From: an uncultured Sutterella sp. | Lineage (GTDB): Bacteria > Pseudomonadota > Gammaproteobacteria > Burkholderiales > Burkholderiaceae_F | Direction: 5' to 3' | DNA: 64,000 bases | NCBI GenBank assembly: GCA_900545275.1 | Contig: UQYG01000011.1 | Coordinates: 50,926-114,925 of the forward strand | Shown: positions 1 to 7,161 of the stretch, piece by piece | Layout of the letters: the number at the start of each line of letters is the position of its first letter | Position numbering within the stretch: position 1 is the first letter of the stretch | Notes under the pieces: model-generated | The model's input: the letters and a program-made list of their open reading frames with translations, nothing else | What the model was told of the DNA's origin: nothing | Databases searched by the model: none | Made by a program: the position numbers and the translations under genes

Positions 1-524
1 GTCAGATTCCCACCTACAAGACCGGCGATCCGACGGACGAAAAGACGGCCGTCGGGCCGCTCTCGTCTCTCGCGCAGTATCGGAAGGTTCGTTCTTATCT
101 GAAGCTCGGCCTTGAAGAAGGCGCGACGCTTCTCTCGGGCGCCGTGCCACCCGAAGAACCCGAGGGCGGCTACTTTATCGAACCCGCGATCTTCACGAAC
201 GTGAGAAACGACATGCGGATCGCCCGCGAGGAAATCTTCGGGCCGGTTCTCTGCGTCCTGACCTACAAGACGCTCGACGAAGCCGCCTCGATCGCCAACG
301 ATACGATGTACGGTCTCAACGCGGCGGTCTGGGGCAAGAAGGACGAAGCCGTCGCGATGGCCAAGCGCATCCGCGCCGGCAACGTGTACGTCAACGACGG
401 CCCGCGCGACATTACGGCGCCCTTCGGCGGCATGAAGGCGAGCGGGCTCGGCCGCGAAGGCGGTCCGGAAGGACTCTTTGCCTTTACGGAATGGCGCGCA
501 ATTTTCGACAAGGGCGTGCTCTGA
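1..524 (+). CDS. Aldehyde dehydrogenase, C-terminal part (gene enters from the left)
   Basis: An open frame runs from base 3 to a TGA at 522-524 without a start, so the gene begins outside the window. The roughly 173 visible residues match the C-terminal half of NAD(P)-dependent aldehyde dehydrogenases: the EEIFGPV motif with the conserved glutamate, a GNVYVND stretch and the PFGGMKASGLGREGG signature before the C-terminus. The nucleophilic cysteine and most of the NAD-binding fold lie to the left, so substrate cannot be judged. No strong terminator follows; the next 300 bases hold only the control region of the antitoxin gene. Confidence 0.93.
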   Translation, partial: QIPTYKTGDPTDEKTAVGPLSSLAQYRKVRSYLKLGLEEGATLLSGAVPPEEPEGGYFIEPAIFTNVRNDMRIAREEIFGPVLCVLTYKTLDEAASIANDTMYGLNAAVWGKKDEAVAMAKRIRAGNVYVNDGPRDITAPFGGMKASGLGREGGPEGLFAFTEWRAIFDKGVL

Positions 525-791
525 GTCCGAGGATAAATAAAGACCCGTACGGGAGTTAAATAAGGGGAGGGACGTTCGATTGCTGTCGGACGCCCTTCTC
601 TCTTTCGGATGCCTTCCGCCCGCGCTCTTACGGCGAAGCCCCTGCGGAATGGCTCGGTTTCATGAGAGAAAAGTTGTGACTTTCATCATGTAGGGTGAAT
701 GTCGCGACTTACAGCAATTTTTTTTCATTCTTATAGTCATTGCTGACTCTGTCGGTACGTGGAAGGTCGAATATGAACGGGTTGCGGGATA

Positions 792-829
792 CTGCAAATT
801 GCAGCATCATTAGCCCGTCGAAATACAAT
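792..829 (+). promoter_or_regulatory. Putative antitoxin operator (CTGCAAATTGCAG) with overlapping promoter
   Basis: A perfect 6-1-6 inverted repeat lies at 792-804. Its right arm contains TTGCAG (799-804), a possible -35, followed after 19 bases by TACAAT (824-829), a good -10. Transcription would start near 836, only a few bases before the ATG at 843, which fits the absence of a Shine-Dalgarno there. Ribbon-helix-helix antitoxins usually repress their own promoter through such palindromes; the assignment here is inference. Confidence 0.5.
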
Positions 830-842
830 ACCCGCGTCCGCT

Positions 843-1109
843 ATGACTGCCTTGACAGTACGGTTAAACGAATTTGATGCAGCAATTTTGGAAAATCTTG
901 TTCAGATTACGGGTGAAACCAAGACCGCTCTTGTGATCGACGGACTTCGTTTTCTATACAACGCCATGCGTGACGAAGATCGAGTCACTCGTCTTTCGAC
1001 CGATGAATTTGATGCTTTTTTGCGTCAACTCGAAGAAGGCGAAAAAGATCCTCAGGTGTTTTTGGCCCGCGAACGGCTTGTGAACATCAAGCCTGTTTGG
1101 GAAGATTGA
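843..1109 (+). CDS. DUF1778 (TacA-like) antitoxin
   Basis: This 88-residue protein has the layout of DUF1778 antitoxins: an N-terminal ribbon-helix-helix DNA-binding part starting with a short beta strand (TALTVRLNEF), then an acidic helical tail that would bind the toxin. Such proteins neutralise GNAT toxins that acetylate aminoacyl-tRNA. It lies one base before the start of a GNAT toxin frame, the normal order for these pairs. The toxin frame is broken, so the antitoxin survives alone. Base composition is more AT-rich than the neighbours, suggesting acquisition by transfer. Family assignment is from general sequence character. Confidence 0.7.
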   Translation: MTALTVRLNEFDAAILENLVQITGETKTALVIDGLRFLYNAMRDEDRVTRLSTDEFDAFLRQLEEGEKDPQVFLARERLVNIKPVWED

Positions 1110-1110
1110 A

Positions 1111-1598
1111 ATGGTGCCGTTTACAAGACCGGTTCGATTGAAACCGGAACATCGCGAAGCACTTAAAGAATTCGAGTGTGGCGAGCGAGCGCTTGACCTA
1201 TGGCTCAAAACCAAAGCGTTGTCCAATGAAATCGCTGGAGGAAGCCGAACTTTATCTCTTTTTCAACGGAAACGGGGGAATTGGCCGGCTAATTTTCTCT
1301 GTCTTTCCATTCCGTTGAGCATGAAGAACTGCGGGCAAAGCTTCGACGAAATCAGCCAGCCCCTTTGCCGGTCATCCTGCTTGGCCGTTTAGCCGCGAGC
1401 AAGCGATATCAACGGTATGGACTGGGAGAGTCTTTGCTTAGCGAAGCAGTTGGAATTGCCGGACTCGCTTCGGAATCAATCGTGGTTGTCGCTCTCGTTG
1501 TTCACCCTATTTCGAAGGAAGCCTCGGATTTTTATCGGAAACATGGCTTTTCCATCGCCAAAACAGAAAAGCCCATGTTGTTTCTCGGATTGCATTAG
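1111..1598 (+). pseudogene. Broken GNAT toxin (TacT/AtaT-like)
   Basis: The N-terminal piece (1111 to about 1250) reads like a TacT-type toxin, with LKPEHREALKEFECGERALD and GGSRT. From about 1290 the homology continues in another frame, with SVEHEELRAKLRRNQPAPLP, VILLGRLA, the acetyl-CoA loop RYGLGESLL and the terminal FYRKHGF motif, ending at 1598. Joining the halves needs at least one frameshift between about 1250 and 1290, and the downstream frame has a TAA at 1290-1292 where an aromatic residue is expected. An intact toxin would acetylate charged tRNA and arrest translation; this copy should be inactive. Confidence 0.8.
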
Positions 1599-1641
1599 GA
1601 AGCGGTCTCGGAAATCCCATGCTTAACAACCGAAACCTTTT

Positions 1642-2994
1642 TCACGAGCGAACGTCGCCTCTTCGTTTCTCCAAAGCGAGCAACATCAAGCGTCTCGCTT
1701 CATCGGACATAAAGAGCGGTATGTTGAGGAGATCACCGTCGAGACTGAGGTTCTGCATGGAAAACCGAACGCGCAAAGGGGTCTGCTCGCCGTATTTGTC
1801 CATAAAAACACGCAGACTCGGCGACTTAATATTCGTAGCGGCTTTGACCTCGATCGGAACAACCACTCCACCGAGTGATGCCAGAAAATCCACCTCGGCC
1901 TGAGGCCTGGCATTCGACCAGTAACACAGAGGTTCCTCAAACTGAGAACTCAGACTTTGCAGAACCAGGTTCTCAGCCATTGATCCTTTCATTTCGCGGA
2001 AAAGAGTCGGAGAGTCCTGCAAAACAGAAGGCTCGATGCCGGAGAGTCGAGCGAAGAGACCAATGTCGACGAAATACACTTTGAACGCGCCCGTGTCTTC
2101 GTAGGCGGACAACGGAATACCCGGCAACGAGGCACGGTGAACGCAACGAGCCATGCGGGCATCAACGAGCCACTGAAGAGCATCGCCGTACTTACGTGCA
2201 TTCGAGCGCGCCTCCACTTCGCTGAAACGGAACCGGTTGTTTTCACGGGAGAGCTGTCGGGGAAGCGACTGCCATACTCTTTGGATTTTTGGCGCATCGA
2301 TGGCGCTGGCGTGGCTGAAAATATCCTGTCGATAGGCTTCCATGATCGACAGCTGAATTTCCCTCGCCAGGCGCAGATCCTGCTTTTCGCACCACGCAGA
2401 AACAGCCTCCGGCATTCCGCCGACGGTTTGATAGTGCCGTAGCTTCGTGCTGAGTGGCTCGAACAAATACTCCGGAAGCGGTTCCAACTCAGAGGAGTCT
2501 CGCAGACAGTCGACCAGTCCGTTTTCTCCCTGAGCAAGAAGAAATTCGCTGAAACTCATCGGTTCGAGCGTCAAAAAATCAACCTTGCCAACCGGATACG
2601 ACTTGGGATGCGCGAGCTGCAGACCCAGCAGCGAGCCCGCCAAGAGAATAAAAAGGTCGCTTCGGAATTCGCAGAAATATTTCAGCGCATGAATAGCCTC
2701 GGGACAAGCCTGCGCCTCGTCGAAAATGAGCAAGTCGCCCGGTGCGACAGGACGCCCGCTGCGGTATGCCAGAGCCTCCAAAATGGCTTTTGGAGAGCGC
2801 GATTCATTGAAGAGCCGGCACAAGGCGGGATCCATATCAAAGTTCAGATAATGGAAATGCCCTTCAAAGTGTTTTTGTGCGAACCGCGTCATCAACCAAG
2901 TTTTTCCGACCTGCCGAACACCCCGAATGATGAGAGGTTTTCGATGCGGTGACAGTTTCCATGCCTCAAGTTTGTCCATGGCAGTTCGGTGCAT
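1642..2994 (-). CDS. AAA ATPase with C-terminal DUF4143 (nuclease-like) domain
   Basis: The 450-residue product has a Walker A loop GVRQVGKTW at residues 25-33, a Walker B LLIFDEAQ near 88-95, a sensor-like LLAGS near 118-122, and a C-terminal DUF4143 region. That region contains E-V-D (367-369) followed by I-E-V-K (381-384), resembling the PD-(D/E)xK nuclease signature. These proteins are widespread and often multicopy, and their role is unknown. A GGAG Shine-Dalgarno precedes the start. It ends 44 bp from the facing toxin remnant. A four-unit 32-bp palindromic array lies 44-171 bp upstream. Its AT-rich composition supports acquisition. Confidence 0.88.
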   Translation of the reverse strand: MHRTAMDKLEAWKLSPHRKPLIIRGVRQVGKTWLMTRFAQKHFEGHFHYLNFDMDPALCRLFNESRSPKAILEALAYRSGRPVAPGDLLIFDEAQACPEAIHALKYFCEFRSDLFILLAGSLLGLQLAHPKSYPVGKVDFLTLEPMSFSEFLLAQGENGLVDCLRDSSELEPLPEYLFEPLSTKLRHYQTVGGMPEAVSAWCEKQDLRLAREIQLSIMEAYRQDIFSHASAIDAPKIQRVWQSLPRQLSRENNRFRFSEVEARSNARKYGDALQWLVDARMARCVHRASLPGIPLSAYEDTGAFKVYFVDIGLFARLSGIEPSVLQDSPTLFREMKGSMAENLVLQSLSSQFEEPLCYWSNARPQAEVDFLASLGGVVVPIEVKAATNIKSPSLRVFMDKYGEQTPLRVRFSMQNLSLDGDLLNIPLFMSDEARRLMLLALEKRRGDVRS

Positions 2995-3037
2995 CTTTTC
3001 TTCTCCTGCTGTACGGGTAGGTGATCCTCAGTTTACG

Positions 3038-3165
3038 GGATTTAATGCAAGACTGCATCGAATCCTATGGAATAGGATGCATTAATGCATCAAATACTGA
3101 TGAATTTGATGCGTCGATGCATCAAAAACCAATGGATTTGATGCATCCGTGCATCAAATCCGCAT
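3038..3165. repeat. Four tandem 32-bp palindromic repeats upstream of the DUF4143 ATPase
   Basis: Units start at 3038, 3070, 3102 and 3134, exactly 32 bp apart. Each is a dyad: left arm close to GRATTTGATGCA, four variable bases, right arm close to TGCATCAAATCC, then a 4-bp spacer. Unit 4 is a perfect 12-4-12 inverted repeat (3134-3161); the others carry one to a few changes. Dyad centres are 3051.5, 3083.5, 3115.5 and 3147.5. A 32-bp step is about three helical turns, so bound dimers would sit on one DNA face. Unlike CRISPR, there are no unique spacers of repeat length. Confidence 0.9.
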
Positions 3166-3326
3166 TGTCTGATGATATCGCATGACGGACGAAGCTCTCG
3201 GATTTGCACCGGACGGTGTTTGAGGACTTCCGGACTGACCGCAGACTCGGCGACCGTGCGCTCGTCGCGGGCGTCGTCCCCTTCCCTAGACGCCACGGCA
3301 CCGTCGGAATCCGTTCGGGAAGTTTC

Positions 3327-4331
3327 TTAGGCAAGTGTCGCCACGAGCAGAGCCTTGATGGTGTGCATGCGGTTTTCCGCCTGTTCGAATACGATCGAGT
3401 TGGGCGACTCGAAAACCTCCTCCGTCACCTCGAGGCCGTCGACGAGATTCGGATGACGTTCGCAGATCGCCCGGGCGACCTTCGTTTCGGCGTTGTGAAA
3501 GGCGGGAAGACAGTGCATGAACCGAACGTCGGGGTTCCCGGCCGCAGCAAGGAGACCGGCATTTACCTGATAGGGATAGAGCGCCCGGATGCGCTCGTCC
3601 CAGACGTCGGCCGGCTCGCCCATGGACACCCAAACATCCGTGTGTAGGAAGTCGCATCCCTTCACGGCCTCCAAAGGATCCTCGGTGATCGTCACCTTCG
3701 CGCCCGAGGTCTTCGCCATTTCCAGGGCTAAGTCGACGACTTCGCGCCGGGGCCGACAGATGGCCGGCGCGCCGATGCGCACGTCCATGCCCATCTTGGC
3801 GCCCGCCATCAAAAGAGAATGCCCCATGTTGTTGCGTGCGTCGCCCAGGTACGCGAACGCGATGTCCCGCCAGGGTCTGCCGCTCGCTTCCCGCATCGTC
3901 ATGAGGTCGGCGAGCATCTGGGTCGGGTGCCACTCGTCGGAGAGACCGTTGAAGACGGGAACGCCGGCGAACTCGGCGAGCTCCTCCACGGTCCTCTGCG
4001 AGGCCCCGCGATATTCGATCGCGTCGAACATCCGTCCGAGTACGCGCGCGGAATCCCGGACGCTTTCCTTTAGACCGAAATGCGATGTATGGGAATCGAA
4101 CACCGTCGTGTGCGCGCCCTGATCGTGCGCGGCCACTTCGAAGGCCGCACGCGTGCGCGTGGAGGCCTTTTCGAAAATGAGGGCGATGTTCTTTCCCCGC
4201 AGGCACTGCCTTTCTTTGCCGAGGCGCTTCGCTTCCTTGAGTTCGACCGCAAGACGTACGAGATGATCGACTTCTTCTGGCGTGTGATGCACGAGCGAAA
4301 GGAGACTGCGGTTCTTGAGGCGGACGGACAT
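3327..4331 (-). CDS. argF: Ornithine carbamoyltransferase
   Basis: This cytoplasmic enzyme makes citrulline from ornithine and carbamoyl phosphate in arginine synthesis. The 334 residues contain the carbamoyl-phosphate loop STRTR (57-61), HPTQ, and the ornithine-side HCLPAFH motif, all expected of the family. A longer reading starting at 4382 is possible, but the ATG at 4331 is preceded by an AGGAAT ribosome site and gives the usual N-terminus. It stands alone, although argP/argO, controlling arginine export, lie 7.5 kb away. No clear terminator follows. Confidence 0.95.
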   Translation of the reverse strand: MSVRLKNRSLLSLVHHTPEEVDHLVRLAVELKEAKRLGKERQCLRGKNIALIFEKASTRTRAAFEVAAHDQGAHTTVFDSHTSHFGLKESVRDSARVLGRMFDAIEYRGASQRTVEELAEFAGVPVFNGLSDEWHPTQMLADLMTMREASGRPWRDIAFAYLGDARNNMGHSLLMAGAKMGMDVRIGAPAICRPRREVVDLALEMAKTSGAKVTITEDPLEAVKGCDFLHTDVWVSMGEPADVWDERIRALYPYQVNAGLLAAAGNPDVRFMHCLPAFHNAETKVARAICERHPNLVDGLEVTEEVFESPNSIVFEQAENRMHTIKALLVATLA

Positions 4332-4719
4332 GGGACGATTCCTGCAGTGGAAAGGGATTCTCGAAAGAAAAGAGAATACCAAAGCCCGGCAAGAGGTTCG
4401 ATCCGTCGACGGACATAGGTCAATCGAATCCTCCGATTCATCCGATGGACTACCCGTGAACGCAGCGAGGCGAAGCCCGGCGGTTCGTCGCTCCCTTCCC
4501 GTACGGGTCCCAAGCTTCGGGAGGTGTTTTTCGAGGAGCTCGCCGGCCTATCTTCTCCGACCGTTGTTCCCGGGCGAGCAGCCTTTCGCCGGCTACGCCC
4601 GACCGAGTCGAAAAGGAGCCGAAAGGCGACCCTTTCCTGCCGCATGACGCAAGTTGAACGCTTTCCTCCATGACAAAGCCGGGCGCGAAGCCCGGCCTCA
4701 CCCCGCGGGTCGGTGCCCG
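4332..4719. other. Intergenic stretch without a recognisable gene
   Basis: These 390 bases contain only short frames of atypical composition. Besides the argF upstream region and the terminator-like hairpin at 4678-4696, nothing is recognised. Confidence 0.5.
4678..4696 (-). terminator. Hairpin downstream of the 778-residue unknown gene
   Basis: GCCGGGC (4678-4684) pairs with GCCCGGC (4690-4696) around five bases. Read on the minus strand the stem is followed by TTTGT, a weak U tract, about 24 bp after the stop at 4720. Confidence 0.5.
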
Positions 4720-7056
4720 TCAGGAACGCTTTGAGGGCTTGCGCACCGCACGCAGACTCGGGGCTCGTTTAGAGGGCATGCGGGCGGCGGGCGCCGCAAC
4801 GGTCTTGGGCTTCTCCGGGGCGAAGAAAGCGAAGTTCTTGTCCGGATGAATCGCATAGAAGTCTTCCATGCGGATGCCGCGCTCGAAGAGAGCGACCTCG
4901 TCGGGCAGAAGCGGAATCACTTCGAGGAGCGCGCGCCCGCAGATTTTACCCTGGTCTTCTTCGACAAGGTTCATGAATTGATCTTCGGGGAGATGTCCCT
5001 CGGCTTCAGGCTGGAAGAGAATCGCGGGATGAGCGATTCCGCGGGGAATGGCGCATACGTAACCCACGTAGTCGTATCCTTGAATCCACTTTTCGAATCC
5101 TTCGTCCGAGAAATGGCGCATGGAAAACACCCAGTTCGTCGCGGCCGGAGGGGCGGGAAAGCCCGCACGGATTTCCGGAAGGACAAGCTTTTTGATGAGA
5201 GAGAGCAGCGCCTTCTTCGCGGTGAGGGCAGCGAAGGAGTCGACCTTCTCACCGATGGGCAGAAGGTATCGGGAGCCGTACTGCGGATTCGTCGTGACGA
5301 AGCCGTGCGCAACGATCACCCAGCGTTCGCCCGTATCGTTTCGGCGCCGAAGAAGCGCCGCCTTGACGCCGCGACGAACGGTGAGCCAGTCGAGCACTTC
5401 GCAGTCGTTCCACTCGGCGATGCGTCCGACGGCATCGCAGTCGACTTCGAGGTGTTCGTCGACAAGCGCGTTGTCGTCCGCGTCAAGGGTAAAGTCGTCC
5501 GGATCGCAGCTCGGAGCGCGGCGAGTAAACCAACGGTAGAAGAACTCCTTGTCCTCATCGGAAAGGTCGCTTTCGTCGATCGCTTCGACCGCTTCCTCGC
5601 AGATTTCGCGCAGATCCTTGTCCGAGATGTCCTTCGATCGGATGAGCTTGTCGATGAGGGCGATGCGGTAGTGGATGCTCGATTCGTCGGCGCAGACGTC
5701 GAACGGAGCCGAAAAGAGGAGTGACGCCGCCTCTTCAAATCGGAAGGGTTCGTAATCCGAATACAGATAGAAGTTCGTCGACCAGACGGACTGCAGAATT
5801 TCGCAGTGATCCGTGAAGTCCGCGTTCACGAGGTCGCCGTCGTAGAGGTCGATGAGAAGGCGAAGTCCCTCGGAGCGCTCCCGCAGGACCTCTTCGACGT
5901 CGGCGGGATCGATGTAGGTGGAGAGGAACCAGTCGGAGAGTCTTCCATAGACTTCAAAGACCTTGCCGCGCTTTTTCGTGAGGGTGAGGCTCTTGATGAA
6001 AAGACGGGCGAGACGGACGGTTTCGGCGTTTTTGAGCCCCTCTTCCTCCACGGCGACCGCGCAGGCGATGCCCACCATGGCGCAGCAATAGGGAGGAATC
6101 GTCTCCCAATCGACGTTTCGGAAGATTTCGAAGAAATTGCGGTAGGTCTGACCGTCCCACGAAGCAAAAAGCGCCGCGAGGACCTCGCGTTCGGTCGCGG
6201 TTTGCGCGAGCGCCTTGGGCACGGCCGGAGCGTTTCGCATGACGGGCGGTTCCCAAACAACGTTCAGGTATTCGATGAAGGCCGAGGGTTCCGACTTCGG
6301 AATTCTCGCCTTTGCGACGATCTCTACGGCGCGGTCCACGGCGCCTTCGATGTCGCCCGAGAGCCATTTTTCGCGCAGAAAGGCGGCTTCCGCGTCGGGA
6401 ACTGCATAGGGCGCGTCGTCGAATGAACGGACGTGAAGGTCTTCGCAGCTCTTCACGAACCGCATGAGGAATTCGCTTTGCGCGGGGCATTCCTTTTCGC
6501 GGTAGTCCGGGGAGTAGAGCGACATGTCCTCGAAATCGCCGAGGACGCTCTGCAGAAGATCGTATCGGAGCCGATCGAGCTTTTTTCGGGTCGCTTCGAG
6601 CGAATGAAGGATCTTCTCCCAGCGGTCGATCGCGTCCTTGCCCATGCCGAATGCGAGCACGAGGCCGAGCCGGAAGAATCCGAAAGCCTCCTGCGAATCC
6701 GTGAAATTCGCGTCGTAGTCGCATCCGTTCTCCTCGTATCGTTTGGCAAGAGCCTCCCAGGCGCGGCGGGCGTCTTCCTCGCGGTCGAGTTCCATGAGAT
6801 GGGAAATGATGGAGAGAAGGACGCTGCACTTCATGTCGAGAGGCTGATTCAGACGATCCCAGATGTTGACGACCACCTCCGAGTTCTGCGACATCTGCGC
6901 CGCGCTGAAGATGTAGGCCACCTCCGACGAATCGTAGGGGAACTCGGGGAAATCGAGCCAGAACTGGCAAAGTTCCTCGAGTTCGCCGTTCGTGAAATAT
7001 TCGTGCAGGATGGAACGGGCCTCGGCGACCCAGTCGTTTTCTTGTTCGGACACCAA
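4720..7056 (-). CDS. Large acidic protein of unknown function
   Basis: The 778-residue product is not recognised. It has no signal peptide or membrane segment, so it is probably cytoplasmic. The first roughly 500 residues are helix-rich with many W, F and acidic residues, and could be a helical-repeat (TPR-like) array. A more mixed alpha/beta region follows (about 520-740). The last 35 residues are a basic, proline/alanine-rich tail (PSKRAP, RKPSKRS), a possible nucleic-acid or partner contact. Codon use matches the neighbours, so the gene looks resident and expressed. It stands alone, 105 bp downstream of the autotransporter on the same strand. Confidence 0.75.
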   Translation of the reverse strand: MVSEQENDWVAEARSILHEYFTNGELEELCQFWLDFPEFPYDSSEVAYIFSAAQMSQNSEVVVNIWDRLNQPLDMKCSVLLSIISHLMELDREEDARRAWEALAKRYEENGCDYDANFTDSQEAFGFFRLGLVLAFGMGKDAIDRWEKILHSLEATRKKLDRLRYDLLQSVLGDFEDMSLYSPDYREKECPAQSEFLMRFVKSCEDLHVRSFDDAPYAVPDAEAAFLREKWLSGDIEGAVDRAVEIVAKARIPKSEPSAFIEYLNVVWEPPVMRNAPAVPKALAQTATEREVLAALFASWDGQTYRNFFEIFRNVDWETIPPYCCAMVGIACAVAVEEEGLKNAETVRLARLFIKSLTLTKKRGKVFEVYGRLSDWFLSTYIDPADVEEVLRERSEGLRLLIDLYDGDLVNADFTDHCEILQSVWSTNFYLYSDYEPFRFEEAASLLFSAPFDVCADESSIHYRIALIDKLIRSKDISDKDLREICEEAVEAIDESDLSDEDKEFFYRWFTRRAPSCDPDDFTLDADDNALVDEHLEVDCDAVGRIAEWNDCEVLDWLTVRRGVKAALLRRRNDTGERWVIVAHGFVTTNPQYGSRYLLPIGEKVDSFAALTAKKALLSLIKKLVLPEIRAGFPAPPAATNWVFSMRHFSDEGFEKWIQGYDYVGYVCAIPRGIAHPAILFQPEAEGHLPEDQFMNLVEEDQGKICGRALLEVIPLLPDEVALFERGIRMEDFYAIHPDKNFAFFAPEKPKTVAAPAARMPSKRAPSLRAVRKPSKRS

Positions 7057-7161
7057 TCGCTCCGCTGTTGTGATTTTGTAGAGGGAGCATTATCGCAGAG
7101 CTGTCGAGAAAAGGAGAGGCGATCGGTCCGGGAGAAAATCCGCGCCCCTCCCCCATTCTTC

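Noticed and set aside
3038..3165. The tandem repeats as a CRISPR array
   Set aside because: Each 32-bp unit is itself a dyad and units abut with only 4-bp gaps. There are no unique spacers of 30 or more bases and no cas genes.
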